Of a stretch of DNA of 64,000 nucleotides, positions 17,340-26,733 are shown in pieces. The DNA comes from Cyclobacteriaceae bacterium (lineage in GTDB: Bacteria > Bacteroidota > Bacteroidia > Cytophagales > Cyclobacteriaceae). Location: NCBI GenBank assembly GCA_025455015.1, contig JALONI010000001.1:30921-94920 (forward strand), read 5' to 3'. A program made the translations under genes and the position numbers. Numbering within the stretch: the first letter of the stretch is position 1; each line of letters begins with the position of its first letter. Under the pieces are notes generated by a model that was not told where the DNA came from, made no database searches, and was given only the letters and a program-made list of their open reading frames with translations.

Positions 17340-17409
17340 GGGGCCGAAGCCACGCATCCAAAAAAAGGAACATGGAAGCGGCCCCCTACGGAAGGGAAAC
17401 CCGAAGCCC

Positions 17410-17784
17410 TTATTTTTTAAGCAAGTCGCGTATCTCGGTCAGCAGTTGAATATCCGCGGGCGGGGCGGCCGGGGCCGCAGGCGCTGCCTCCTCTTTCTTT
17501 TTGGCAGCATTGACCCCTTTTACAATCAAAAACAGCACAAACGCAATGATGATGAAGTTGATGGTAGCGGCCAGGAATTTGCCATATTTGACCGCGCCCA
17601 AAGCCGTGAGGTCTTCCAGTTTGCTCAAATTGGCCGCCTCCAGCGCGGGCTTGAGGAGAAGCGGAGTAATCACATCATTGATGAGAGAGGTAACAATGGC
17701 CCCAAAGGCACCGCCAATAATCACGCCAATGGCAAGGTCGATTACGTTGCCCCGCATGGCAAAGGCCTTGAATTCTTTTAGCAT
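17410..17784 (-). CDS. mscL: Large-conductance mechanosensitive channel
   Basis: 124 residues, close to the usual length. The hallmark N-terminus '[34 protein letters not shown]' (two fragments of the pore helix) and 'NDVITPLL' are present. A periplasmic loop and TM2 ('[16 protein letters not shown]') follow. The cytoplasmic linker is Ala/Pro-rich and ends in the conserved helix '[11 protein letters not shown]'. It releases osmolytes on hypo-osmotic shock. The gene is monocistronic and divergent from the PAS histidine kinase. Confidence 0.97.
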   Translation of the reverse strand: MLKEFKAFAMRGNVIDLAIGVIIGGAFGAIVTSLINDVITPLLLKPALEAANLSKLEDLTALGAVKYGKFLAATINFIIIAFVLFLIVKGVNAAKKKEEAAPAAPAAPPADIQLLTEIRDLLKK

Positions 17785-17846
17785 AGGTTGAAATGTTTAG
17801 GTAAGATTTTCGCGAAAATAGGACTTATTTGTATCCCCCGAAAACC

Positions 17847-17854
17847 TACTTTTG
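17847..17854 (+). promoter_or_regulatory. TAnnTTTG -7 box for the PAS histidine kinase operon
   Basis: TACTTTTG lies 16 bases before the ATG at 17871. A TTTG at 17828-17831 is upstream, but only 15 bases away, shorter than usual. The predicted leader is very short. Confidence 0.4.
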
Positions 17855-17870
17855 TCACGCTGCCCCCCCA

Positions 17871-20099
17871 ATGACCGTTCCGAAAGACCCTGTGCAACTG
17901 ACCCGTGCCGTGGAGCATTCCACCGGGGTAATCGTCTTTTCGCTGGACAAAAACTACTGCTATACCTCCTTTAGCGAGTCGCACAGAATCGTTATCAAAA
18001 AAATATGGGGTGTGACGATTGAAGAGGGCCTGTGCATGTTGAATTTTTTGCCCGAACCCGACCGCTCAAAGGCCAAAGCCAATTTTGACCGGGCCTTGGC
18101 CGGTGAGCACTTTACGCAAATCGAAGAGTACGGAGACGAGAAGCTACAGCGCTCGTTTTGGGAAGACCGCTACGACCCTATTTACGATGAGACAGGACAG
18201 GTAGACGGAGTGGTGGTTTTTGTGCTGGACGTCACCGAGCGCATGCGCTCTATCCGCAAAATCGAAGAATTGGAATCGCGCCTTTCATTGGCGATGGAAG
18301 CCGGCCAAATCGGGGTTTGGGAATGGAAGATCGAAACCCAAAAGGTGTACTGGTCACCCAACATCTACACCATGGTGGGCATAGCACCCGAAGATTTTGA
18401 CGGCTCTTTTGAGCAATACCTGAAGATCATCCATCCGGACGACCGTACCCATTTGCTGCAGGCACTTGAGCAAACAATGGAACAAAACCAGCCTTACGCA
18501 ACGGAACACCGTGCCCTCGGCAACAATGGCTCAGTACGTTGGTTTTCGGGCCGTGGCGAAGTGATACGTGATGCCGCAGGGGCCCCCGTGCGCATGCTGG
18601 GCACCGTACAGGACATTACCAACCAAAAAAACGCGCAGTTGGCCAGCCGGGACTGGCAGGTTCGCTACGACCTCATCGTGGACTCCTCCCAGCAGATCAT
18701 CTACGACTACCACGTGGCCTCCGGCAACATTATTTGGGGTGGCAACACCAAAGCCGTGCTCGATTTTGAAACGCACGAAATGGGCGGCCTGGACCAATGG
18801 GTGGAAATGATCCACCCCGATGACCGGGCCAAAACCTTGGCTGCGCTGGAACACGCCAAGGCAACCGAGCGGAAATTTGACGTCAGCTATCGGTTTCAGA
18901 CGCGCAGCGGCCGGTACGTGACCGTGCAAGACCGCGGTTTTTTTGTGGCCAATGAACACGGTGAAATCGGGCGCATGCTCGGGGTGATGGAAGACATCAC
19001 CGAACAAGAACTAACCGCCCACCAACTGCGCGAAAGCGAACTGCGCTACCGCACCCTGCAAGAGGCTTCGTTTGGAGGCATTGGCATCCACGACCAAGGT
19101 ATCATTTTGGAATGCAACCAGGGCCTGAGCGACATCACGGGCTACAGCCGTGATGAACTCATCGGCATGAACGGCCTGCTGCTGTGCGCACCCGAGTACC
19201 ACAACCTGATTCGTGAGAAGATCAACATGCAAGACTCGCAACCCTATGATGCCGAAGGCATACGCAAAGACGGGTCTCGCTATTTCTTGGAGATTCACGG
19301 CAAATCCATCCCCTACCAGGGCAAAGTGGTGCGGGTAACGGAGTTCCGCGACATCACCGCCCGCAAGCTCACCGAGCAGAAAATCAGCGAACAAAACGCG
19401 CGCCTGGTGGCCATTGCGGACGATCTGAAAAATAAAAACGAGCAGTTGGAGGAGTTTACCCAGATTGTGTCGCACAACCTGCGCTCGCCCATTACCAACA
19501 GCTTAACGTTGCTGGATTTTTACGACAGCACGCTGGACGAGACCGAACGCGCCACGTTTATCAAAATGCTGCGCGACTCCGTCTCAAAGATGTTTTCAAA
19601 CCTGACCGAGCTCAACGAAGTTCTCAAAATCAAACAAAATAAAAATATTGAGCGGCAGCGGTTGCGCTTTGACACCCAGTTGGACGAGGTGTCGAAGATG
19701 CTCAACGCCAAAATCGTGGAGTCGGGGGCGGTGATTCAGGCAGACTTTGACGTACCCGAGATCACCTACCCGGCCATCTACCTCGAAAGCATTTTGCTGA
19801 ACCTGATCAGCAACGCCATCAAATACCGCCATCCGCAGCGCAAGCCGGTAATCCACCTGCTCACGCGCCAAAGCGGCAAAAACGTGGTGCTGGAAGTGGT
19901 GGACAATGGCCTGGGCATCAATTTGAAACGCTACGGGCATCACGTGTTCAAATTGCGAAAAACCTTTCATGACCACCCCGACAGCCGGGGCATTGGCCTG
20001 TTCCTGGTGAAAAACCAAATAGAAACCTTGGGGGGCTCCATTGCGTTGAGCAGCGAGGAGGGAAAAGGAAGTGTATTTACCATAACGTTTGCAGCATGA
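17871..20099 (+). CDS. Multi-PAS sensor histidine kinase
   Basis: 742 residues, no membrane segment, so a cytoplasmic sensor. Four PAS/PAC units can be seen: about 10-125, 138-255 (PAC end 'MLGTVQDITNQK'), 265-385 ('MLGVMEDITEQE') and 392-505 ('VTEFRDITARK'). A coiled linker leads to the H-box 'FTQIVSHNLRSPITN' with His535. The HATPase has an N-box at about 643-650 ('LISNAIKY'), G1 'DNGLGI' and G2 'GIGLFLV'. The H-box type 'SHNLRSPI' is common in Bacteroidota PAS kinases. I chose the ATG at 17871, since upstream sequence in frame looks non-coding. Its stop overlaps the response-regulator start, so that is its likely partner. Confidence 0.92.
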   Translation: MTVPKDPVQLTRAVEHSTGVIVFSLDKNYCYTSFSESHRIVIKKIWGVTIEEGLCMLNFLPEPDRSKAKANFDRALAGEHFTQIEEYGDEKLQRSFWEDRYDPIYDETGQVDGVVVFVLDVTERMRSIRKIEELESRLSLAMEAGQIGVWEWKIETQKVYWSPNIYTMVGIAPEDFDGSFEQYLKIIHPDDRTHLLQALEQTMEQNQPYATEHRALGNNGSVRWFSGRGEVIRDAAGAPVRMLGTVQDITNQKNAQLASRDWQVRYDLIVDSSQQIIYDYHVASGNIIWGGNTKAVLDFETHEMGGLDQWVEMIHPDDRAKTLAALEHAKATERKFDVSYRFQTRSGRYVTVQDRGFFVANEHGEIGRMLGVMEDITEQELTAHQLRESELRYRTLQEASFGGIGIHDQGIILECNQGLSDITGYSRDELIGMNGLLLCAPEYHNLIREKINMQDSQPYDAEGIRKDGSRYFLEIHGKSIPYQGKVVRVTEFRDITARKLTEQKISEQNARLVAIADDLKNKNEQLEEFTQIVSHNLRSPITNSLTLLDFYDSTLDETERATFIKMLRDSVSKMFSNLTELNEVLKIKQNKNIERQRLRFDTQLDEVSKMLNAKIVESGAVIQADFDVPEITYPAIYLESILLNLISNAIKYRHPQRKPVIHLLTRQSGKNVVLEVVDNGLGINLKRYGHHVFKLRKTFHDHPDSRGIGLFLVKNQIETLGGSIALSSEEGKGSVFTITFAA

Positions 20100-20500
20100 G
20101 TGAGCCTGTACAGCCGACCGTAGCCGTGGTAGACGATGATCCGATTTTTCAGTTCACCGCCATGCGCACGCTCCAAAATGTAAAGCTGGCCACCCCGGTC
20201 ATGCAGTTTTCTAACGGGCGCGAGATTCTCAACTACCTGCGCGACCATGCCGAAGACCCGGCCCACCTGCCTGATATCATTTTTCTGGACATCAACATGC
20301 CGCTGATGGATGGATGGATGTTTTTGGACGACTTCCACACCGTGCGCGAGTCATTGGCCAAGCCCATCACCATTTACATGGTCAGTTCCTCCATTGACAT
20401 GCGCGACATAGACAAAGCCCGTGAAAACCCGCTGGTGGCAGACTATGTGGTGAAGCCCGTAAGCCCTGAGCGGTTTTCGGAATTGCTGCGAATTGTGTAA
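20096..20500 (+). CDS. Single-domain response regulator
   Basis: 134 residues, a receiver domain with no output domain. Acidic pocket 'VVDDD' at 11-15, phosphoacceptor Asp65 in 'FLDINMP', the Ser in 'MVSSS' about 97 and Lys120 in 'YVVKPVS'. These are the conserved positions. It overlaps the PAS kinase gene by ATGA, so it is almost certainly its phosphorylation partner. With no output domain it probably acts through protein contact, a common arrangement in Bacteroidota. Confidence 0.93.
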   Translation: MSEPVQPTVAVVDDDPIFQFTAMRTLQNVKLATPVMQFSNGREILNYLRDHAEDPAHLPDIIFLDINMPLMDGWMFLDDFHTVRESLAKPITIYMVSSSIDMRDIDKARENPLVADYVVKPVSPERFSELLRIV

Positions 20501-20511
20501 GGCGCGGCCGG

Positions 20512-21330
20512 TCAGTGCTGCACCACGCGCAATTGGTTGCGAAGCCCCTTGAACGATGTTAGCTCAATGCCCGTGCTGCCGATGAACATCTTGGCCTGAA
20601 TCCGCACGGGTATTTTGTTCCTGTCATCCGAGATCCAACAGGTAACTGAATTTTCCCCGTCAAACACCTTGTTATCGGGCATTACGGGCACGAGTTTCAG
20701 GCAGGGTATTTTCCCGATTTTGGTATTGACGCTTTCTTTGCCCTTGTACATGATTTTGAGGCTGTAGGCGGTATCCTCAAAAAAACCGGATACCGTCAGC
20801 GTATCGCCCACGTTGTATTTTTTGAAATCGATCACACGCAGGTACATAAATCCGGCTACCATGTCGCGCACGTGTTCGGGTGTCTTGTAATACTTTGGCT
20901 GGCTAAACTTGCCGGTTTTGCCATCCATTTCTTTCACCTCCGCCTCGTGTTTGCGGTGATCAAACGTGACGATCTCGTCTTTGCGGTATTTCCCCTCGCG
21001 TATTTTGCGATAGGCCACGTGCGTGACCAACGCGGCTGTGTCCAGATAAGCGCCCCACTGGTCCTGCACTTTTGTTACCCAGGCCACCATGCCGCTGGTA
21101 GCCCCGTAGGCATCTACTTTGTAACACGGCCGCTCGTTTATCTGATAGATCTTGGGCTCAATTTTGGTGGTGGCCTGGCCAACGGTAAAAATCCCGAAGT
21201 TCACGCGGTAGTTGAGCACCTCGCCCGTACTAAAACTGGTGTTGTTCACCGAGGGGAAAAGCGTATCTGTGCCAAGGGTGAATGAACCCAAGCCTACGAC
21301 CAGCAACACCCCGATAAACCACCGTTTCAT
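20512..21330 (-). CDS. DUF3108 domain protein, secreted
   Basis: 272 residues from the ATG at 21330, with a signal peptide (KRWFIGVLLVVGLGSFTLG). The mature part opens with 'FSTGEVLNYRVNFGIFTVGQA' and carries further beta strands such as 'YKVDAYGATSGMV' and 'DTLTVSGFFEDTAYSLKI'. That is the DUF3108 pattern, a periplasmic beta-rich lipid-binding-like fold related by shape to YceI/LolA-type barrels. The function is unknown. It converges with the response regulator, 12 bases apart. Confidence 0.8.
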   Translation of the reverse strand: MKRWFIGVLLVVGLGSFTLGTDTLFPSVNNTSFSTGEVLNYRVNFGIFTVGQATTKIEPKIYQINERPCYKVDAYGATSGMVAWVTKVQDQWGAYLDTAALVTHVAYRKIREGKYRKDEIVTFDHRKHEAEVKEMDGKTGKFSQPKYYKTPEHVRDMVAGFMYLRVIDFKKYNVGDTLTVSGFFEDTAYSLKIMYKGKESVNTKIGKIPCLKLVPVMPDNKVFDGENSVTCWISDDRNKIPVRIQAKMFIGSTGIELTSFKGLRNQLRVVQH

Positions 21331-21381
21331 GGCAAGCAAAGTTAAAAACTTACCGAACGTTAGACAAAGCCTGTGCCAAGC

Positions 21382-22194
21382 CTACACAGAAACTTGATTT
21401 TCGCGTAATGCGTCATTTAATGACGTCTTTTTGTCGGTGCTTTCCTTGCGTTTGCCGATGATGAGGGCGCAGGGCACCTGAAAATCGCCCGCGGGAAAGG
21501 ATTTCGTATAGCTGCCGGGTATGACTACCGATCGCTCTGGCACGTAGTTTTTGTATTCCACGGGCGCGGGGCCTGTGACGTCAATGATTTTGGAGCTGCC
21601 CGTCAAGACCACGTTGGCGCCCAACACCGCCTCCTTGCCTACCCGCACGCCCTCTACCAGGATGCAGCGCGACCCGATGAAGGCGTTGTCTTCGATGATG
21701 ACGGGTGCGGCCTGCACCGGTTCGAGCACACCCCCAATACCCACGCCACCGCTCAAGTGCACATTCTTGCCTATCTGCGCACAGCTTCCCACCGTGGCCC
21801 AGGTGTCCACCATGGTGCCCTCGTCCACGTAGGCGCCAATGTTCACATACGAGGGCATGAGTATCACCCCTTTGCTCACGTAACTGCCGTGGCGCGCCAG
21901 GGCGTGAGGCACCACGCGCACACCCAACTCGCGGTAGTTTCGCTTCAACGCGATTTTATCATGAAACTCAAAGGGCCCCACTTCAATTACCTCCATCGAT
22001 TGAATGGGGAAGTACAGAATGACCGCTTTTTTGATCCATTCATGTACCTGCCATCCCGTGCCTACCGGCTCGGCTACACGCAACTGACCTTTGTCCAGCA
22101 GTGCCACTACTTCGCGAATGGCCTGCTGCGTAGTGGATTCTTTCAATCGTTCGCGGTTGGTCCACGCGGCTTCAATCAGGGCTTTCAGTTCCAT
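21382..22194 (-). CDS. dapD: 2,3,4,5-tetrahydropyridine-2,6-dicarboxylate N-succinyltransferase
   Basis: 270 residues, full length. It transfers succinyl from succinyl-CoA to tetrahydrodipicolinate in the succinylase route to meso-diaminopimelate and lysine. The left-handed beta-helix hexapeptide repeats are clear in the second half (for example 'YVNIGAYVDEGTMVDTWATVGSCAQIGKNV', then 'GGVGIGGVLEP'). The N-terminal helical domain is present. Upstream (22195-22228) is a short divergent region shared with the glycosyltransferase gene. Confidence 0.95.
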   Translation of the reverse strand: MELKALIEAAWTNRERLKESTTQQAIREVVALLDKGQLRVAEPVGTGWQVHEWIKKAVILYFPIQSMEVIEVGPFEFHDKIALKRNYRELGVRVVPHALARHGSYVSKGVILMPSYVNIGAYVDEGTMVDTWATVGSCAQIGKNVHLSGGVGIGGVLEPVQAAPVIIEDNAFIGSRCILVEGVRVGKEAVLGANVVLTGSSKIIDVTGPAPVEYKNYVPERSVVIPGSYTKSFPAGDFQVPCALIIGKRKESTDKKTSLNDALRENQVSV

Positions 22195-22228
22195 CTTTTT
22201 CGCTTACTTTTAAATCGGGCTGCAAGAA

Positions 22229-23329
22229 ATGAAAAAACGCACAATAGTCATCGCCTCGGTTCTGAAACCGGTTGACGATACGCGCATGTTCGAAAAAATG
22301 GCTCAATCGCTGGCGGCCACGGGCCGTTACGAAGTAGTCGTGATCGGGCGCAGCAGCCCTTCGGCCCACGTGCCCAACATCCGTCAGCATGGCATCGGCT
22401 CATTTGCGCGCCTCAGTGCAGCCCGCTGGACGGCCTCGTTTCGCATAGCCGCCCACGTTTGGCGCAGCCGGCCGGCTGTGTGGGTGGTGGCCACACACGA
22501 ATTGCTTGCGGCTGCTTTTTGGTTGCGGATACTGCGACAGATTCCATTTGTCTATGACATACGCGAAAACTACTACCGCAACATCCGCTATGCTGATGCT
22601 TTTCCGTGGCCCTTGCGGGGATTGATCGCAGGCTGGGTGCGCATCAAAGAGCGAATGATCGCCCCGTGGGCACACCACCTGTTCGTGGCCGAGCGCGGCT
22701 ATGTCAAAGAAATGCCCTTTGCCCGAACGGCCACGGTGATCGAAAACAAATCGCTGCTAAATGATGTACGCAACGGCAAACCGCAGGGCAAAAAACTGTT
22801 GTTCTCCGGCACCCTGGCGGAATCAACGGGCATCCTGGAAGTCATTGCCTGGAGCAAGGCGCTTCACGCTCGGGATGCATCCGTGACCCTGCACATCATC
22901 GGACATGCGGCTCAAGGGCGCACGCAAAGGCGCATCGCGGAAGCCATCCGGGGGCATGAGTTCATTACGCTGGAAGGGGGCGACACGCTGGTGCCGCACA
23001 CCCGCATTGCAGCGGCCATTCGCGCGGCCGACTTTGGGTGGATCGCCTATCGCCCCTCGCCCATGGTTGAAAACACCATGCCCACAAAACTTTATGAATA
23101 CCTGGCATGCCACCTGCCCATCTTGCTGGTTGACCACGCGCCCTGGACGGACACGTGCGCTGCGCATGGCGCTGCCATCGTAATTAAATTACCTTTTGAT
23201 GCGGCCCGCGTGCTGGCGCAAATGAATACCCACGTGTTTTACCCCACGCCCGCATCAGATGCCACGTGGGCCGGTGAGGCACGGATGCTCGTGGCTGTGC
23301 TGGATGGCTTGCTGCTGCCCACGCGCTGA
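22229..23329 (+). CDS. Glycosyltransferase, GT-B fold (GT4-like)
   Basis: 366 residues. The N-terminal half begins 'TIVIASVLKPVDDTRMFEKMA', a start common to Bacteroidota glycosyltransferases that work on cell-surface polysaccharide. The C-terminal half has 'KLLFSGTLAESTGILEVIAW', 'LHIIGHA' and the nucleotide-sugar binding 'MPTKLYEYLACHLPILL', which includes the donor-binding Glu. No polysaccharide cluster surrounds it, so the acceptor and sugar are unknown. It is divergent from dapD and convergent with amt. Confidence 0.85.
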   Translation: MKKRTIVIASVLKPVDDTRMFEKMAQSLAATGRYEVVVIGRSSPSAHVPNIRQHGIGSFARLSAARWTASFRIAAHVWRSRPAVWVVATHELLAAAFWLRILRQIPFVYDIRENYYRNIRYADAFPWPLRGLIAGWVRIKERMIAPWAHHLFVAERGYVKEMPFARTATVIENKSLLNDVRNGKPQGKKLLFSGTLAESTGILEVIAWSKALHARDASVTLHIIGHAAQGRTQRRIAEAIRGHEFITLEGGDTLVPHTRIAAAIRAADFGWIAYRPSPMVENTMPTKLYEYLACHLPILLVDHAPWTDTCAAHGAAIVIKLPFDAARVLAQMNTHVFYPTPASDATWAGEARMLVAVLDGLLLPTR

Positions 23330-23345
23330 GCTGCGCGGTGTTCGC

Positions 23346-24662
23346 TCACGCGGCTTTTTCGGCCACAATGGTCTCGGCATGCTGGCTCAGGTCCAAGCCC
23401 AGCCGCTCATCATCAGCCGATACCCGCAAGCGCGTCATCACCCCGGTGATTTTGTAAATGACGTACGAGCCTCCAAACGTGAACACACCCACAATCACCA
23501 AGGTGAGCAAGTGGTACAGAAATGTCTTGGTTTCGCCATAAACGAGCCCCACGTCTTTGGCAAACACGGCTGTCAGAATCATGCCCACAATCCCGCCAAG
23601 GCCATGACAGGGGAACACATCCAACGTGTCATCCAGGGACGTGCGCTGTTTGTAGTACACGGCCAAATTGCTGACGATGGCCGCGGCAAAACCGATGAAT
23701 ACGCTCTGCCCGATGTTGACAAAGCCGGCCGCGGGGGTGATGGCCACCAAGCCCACCACGGCACCGATGCATGCCCCCATGGCGGAAATCTTACGCCCCA
23801 CCAGCGCATCAAACATCACCCAGGTGATCATGGCCGAGGCCGAAGCCATGTTGGTAGTGGCAAACGCCAACACGGCCAGCCCATTGGCTGCCAACGCAGA
23901 CCCGGCATTGAAACCAAACCAGCCAAACCACAGCATGCCGGTGCCCAAGATGATAAACGGAATGTTGGCCGGCACGTGTGTTTTGTTTTCGCGCTTGCCC
24001 AGGATATAGGCCCCTGCCAGCGCGGCAAAGCCGGCTGACATATGCACCACCGTGCCCCCGGCAAAATCCAACACACCCCATTGCCGCAAAAAACCTTGCG
24101 GGTGCCACGTCCAGTGGGCCAGCGGGCAGTAGATGACGAGCGAAAACAAGCACATAAAAATGAGATACGAGGTGAACTTCACCCGCTCGGCAAAGCTACC
24201 GGTGATGAGCGCGGGCGTAATGATGGCGAACTTCAACTGAAACAGCGCGAAAAGCAAGAACGGAAACGTGGGCGCGAAGTCGGGGTGCGGGTCAACACCC
24301 ACCCCGCGAAAAGCAAAAAACGTGGCCGGGTTGCCGATGATGCCCCCGATGCTTTCGCCAAACGCCAGACTGAACCCTACCAGATACCAAAGTAACGAGA
24401 TCACCCCCAGCGCAATGAAACTCTGGAGCATGGTAGAAATGACGTTTTTGGTGCCTACCATGCCGCCATAAAAAAACGAGAGGCCCGGAGTCATGAACAA
24501 CACAAAAGCCGTAGCCACAATCATCCATGCGGTGTCGGCCTTGTCGAGCGCGGCCGCATGCGCCCCACCCGATTCGGGATTGCCGGCCTGAAACAGCACC
24601 AGCAATTGCAGTGCGCAAAGTATGGCAAAGATGACGATCCAGCGGGTTTTGGGTTTACTCAT
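23346..24662 (-). CDS. amt: Ammonium transporter (Amt family)
   Basis: 438 residues with an N-terminal hydrophobic leader and 11 transmembrane helices. The Amt core is clear: 'TPGLSFFYGGMV', 'FAERVKFTSYLIF', the first conserved pore histidine in 'VVHMSAGFAALAGA' and the second in 'CHGLGGIVGMI'. It imports ammonium (as NH3 or NH4+) under nitrogen limitation. No glnB/glnK gene lies next to it. A 190-base divergent region separates it from the amidohydrolase gene. Confidence 0.95.
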   Translation of the reverse strand: MSKPKTRWIVIFAILCALQLLVLFQAGNPESGGAHAAALDKADTAWMIVATAFVLFMTPGLSFFYGGMVGTKNVISTMLQSFIALGVISLLWYLVGFSLAFGESIGGIIGNPATFFAFRGVGVDPHPDFAPTFPFLLFALFQLKFAIITPALITGSFAERVKFTSYLIFMCLFSLVIYCPLAHWTWHPQGFLRQWGVLDFAGGTVVHMSAGFAALAGAYILGKRENKTHVPANIPFIILGTGMLWFGWFGFNAGSALAANGLAVLAFATTNMASASAMITWVMFDALVGRKISAMGACIGAVVGLVAITPAAGFVNIGQSVFIGFAAAIVSNLAVYYKQRTSLDDTLDVFPCHGLGGIVGMILTAVFAKDVGLVYGETKTFLYHLLTLVIVGVFTFGGSYVIYKITGVMTRLRVSADDERLGLDLSQHAETIVAEKAA

Positions 24663-24801
24663 AGGTCAGCGGTAGTGGTTTGATGTGCAATTTTACAACA
24701 CTGGGCTAAAATATAAACCAACATTTCCCAAAAATTACCGAATCCGATTGAAGTGGGCATAAAATGAAACCCAACCGCTGACATAAAATGCCTATCGCTT
24801 G

Positions 24802-24831
24802 TTTGGTTTATGCGCGTCCTTTCCTACTTTG
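24802..24831 (+). promoter_or_regulatory. Promoter-like site before the amidohydrolase gene
   Basis: TTTG at 24802-24805, then 19 bases, then TACTTTG at 24825-24831 (one base short of TAnnTTTG). It lies 22 bases before the ATG at 24854. A 9-base direct repeat CATAAAATG occurs just upstream at 24758-24766 and 24782-24790. Confidence 0.4.
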
Positions 24832-24853
24832 ACCCATCAACCCAAACCTGAAC

Positions 24854-26437
24854 ATGCGACTATCCTTGATCCTCTTGTTGCTCCTCGGCTTTTACGTGTC
24901 ACGCGGCCAAGCCGACCGCATCGCGAAGGCTCCGGACCGCAATGCCGGTGACGGGCCCTACACCCAACTGATTTTGCGCGGGGTCACGCTCATTGACGGA
25001 ACCGGGGCACCTCCGTTTGGCCCCGTTGACATCGTGATCAAACAAAACAAGATTGCGCGCATTGCCAACGTGGGCTACCCCGGGGTGCCTATCAACGACA
25101 AAGCCCGTCCGGTGCTGGAGGCCGGTGGCAAAGAACTGAACCTGGAGGGCATGTATGTGCTGCCCGGCTTTGTGGATTTGCACGGGCACATGGGCGGCTC
25201 GCAAGCGCCCTTTGCCGAATACGTCTTCAAGCTGTGGATGGGGCACGGCATCACCACCATCCGCGATCCCTCAGCCGGCAATGGACTGGAGTGGGTGCTG
25301 GATCAAAAAAAGCGCAGCCAGGAAAACAAGATCATCGCCCCGCGCATCAAAGCCTACACCGTTTTTGGTCAAGGTGCGAAGGAAGGCATCAACACACCCG
25401 AGCAGGCGCGGGCGTGGGTGAACGAAAACAAATTGAAAGGTGCCGATGGCATCAAATTTTTCGGGGCTGCCCCAGATGTCATGGAGGCTGCCCTGCGCGA
25501 AAACAAACGCCTCGGGCTCCGTTCGGCCTGCCACCACGCGCAATTGGGCGTGGCGCGCTGGAACGTGCTGCACTCCGCGAAAGCGGGTTTGACCAGCATG
25601 GAACATTGGTACGGTTTGCCGGAGGCGTTGTTTGACAACCAAACCGTGCAAGACTATCGGCTAGACTACAACTACAACAACGAACAACACCGCTTTTCAG
25701 AAGCCGGCAAACTGTGGAGGCAGGCAGCCAAGCCGTACACGGCCAAGTGGAATGCAGTGATGGATAGCCTCTTGGCGTTGGATTTTACCCTCGACCCTAC
25801 CTTCAACATCTACGAAGCCAATCGCGATTTGCACCGCGCACGCAGGGCCGAATGGCACGAGGAATACACATTGCCGCAACTGTGGGCCTTTTACCAACCC
25901 AGCCGCATCTCACATGGCTCGTACTGGCATAGCTGGGGAACGGAAGAAGAAGTGCAATGGAAAGAAAACTACCGGCTGTGGATGACGTTTGTGAACGAAT
26001 ATAAAAACCGGGGCGGGCGTGTGACGGCCGGCTCGGACAGTGGCTTTATCTATCAACTCTATGGCTTTGCATACATACGCGAGTTAGAACTCCTACGTGA
26101 GGCCGGGTTTCACCCGTTGGAGGTCATCCGCTCAGCTACCTTGTATGGTGCCCAGGCGCTAGGGATGGAAAAGGAAATCGGCTCGGTGGAGGTAGGCAAA
26201 TTGGCCGATCTGGTGGTGATTGATGCCAACCCTCTGCAGAACTTACAGCTCCTGTATGGCACCGGGGCCGTGCAGCTAAATGATCAAAACAAAGTGATCC
26301 GGGCCGGGGGTGTTAAGTACACTGTAAAGGACGGCATTGTGTACGATGCCAAACAACTATTGACCGATGTGCGCAAACTGGTGGCCGATGAAAAACAAAA
26401 GGCCGGCTTCACGCTAAAACAACCGGGGGTGGACTGA
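24854..26437 (+). CDS. Secreted amidohydrolase-family metal-dependent hydrolase
   Basis: 527 residues with a signal peptide (about residues 1-20). Metal-binding elements: 'FVDLHGHMGG' (His110, His112), a 'GIKFFG' lysine region, 'ACHHA' and 'SMEHWYGL' histidines, and 'TAGSDSGFI' with the late Asp. The C-terminal strand 'VGKLADLVVIDANPL' is the usual amidohydrolase end. Relatives act on imidazolonepropionate-like, dipeptide or cyclic amide substrates. Which one applies here is unknown. It is monocistronic by position. The repeat-rich gap at 26450 follows. Confidence 0.88.
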   Translation: MRLSLILLLLLGFYVSRGQADRIAKAPDRNAGDGPYTQLILRGVTLIDGTGAPPFGPVDIVIKQNKIARIANVGYPGVPINDKARPVLEAGGKELNLEGMYVLPGFVDLHGHMGGSQAPFAEYVFKLWMGHGITTIRDPSAGNGLEWVLDQKKRSQENKIIAPRIKAYTVFGQGAKEGINTPEQARAWVNENKLKGADGIKFFGAAPDVMEAALRENKRLGLRSACHHAQLGVARWNVLHSAKAGLTSMEHWYGLPEALFDNQTVQDYRLDYNYNNEQHRFSEAGKLWRQAAKPYTAKWNAVMDSLLALDFTLDPTFNIYEANRDLHRARRAEWHEEYTLPQLWAFYQPSRISHGSYWHSWGTEEEVQWKENYRLWMTFVNEYKNRGGRVTAGSDSGFIYQLYGFAYIRELELLREAGFHPLEVIRSATLYGAQALGMEKEIGSVEVGKLADLVVIDANPLQNLQLLYGTGAVQLNDQNKVIRAGGVKYTVKDGIVYDAKQLLTDVRKLVADEKQKAGFTLKQPGVD

Positions 26438-26449
26438 TTTGTGAGGTGG

Positions 26450-26675
26450 GAGGCAGGAGGCAATAGGCAATAGCAAGTAGGCAGTAGGCAGTAGGCAATA
26501 GCAAGTAGGCAAAGGGTGTACCGTCACACTTCGAACTTTCAGACTTCTGAACTTTCAGACTTCCGAACTTTCAGACTTTCCGACTTCCAGACTTCCAGAC
26601 TTCCAGACTTTCAAACTTCCAAACTTTCCGACTTCCAGACTTCCAAACTCTCCGACTTTCCGACCTCTAACTCTA
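26450..26675. repeat. Two-part low-complexity intergenic repeat
   Basis: First part, 26451-26515: overlapping AGGCAATAGGCAATAGCAAGTAGGCAGT-like units, read on the + strand. Second part, 26533-26675: about sixteen tandem 8-9 base units of the form ACTTTCAG/ACTTCCAG/ACTTTCCG. A softer tail of similar words runs to 26733. The 14-mer AGGCAATAGGCAAT (26458-26471) recurs at 63197-63210, again followed by GAACTTTCA. It fills the whole gap between two + strand genes. I see no gene in it. Confidence 0.8.
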
Positions 26676-26733
26676 CCACATTGAAACTTTCAACCCTGAA
26701 ACTTACAATCTGGAATTTGCAATCTCCGCTCCT

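Noticed and set aside
17340..17385. GGGGCCG...CGGCCCC inverted repeat after the small gene at 17034 as a terminator
   Set aside because: The loop would be 32 bases and no T run follows, so it does not look like a rho-independent terminator.
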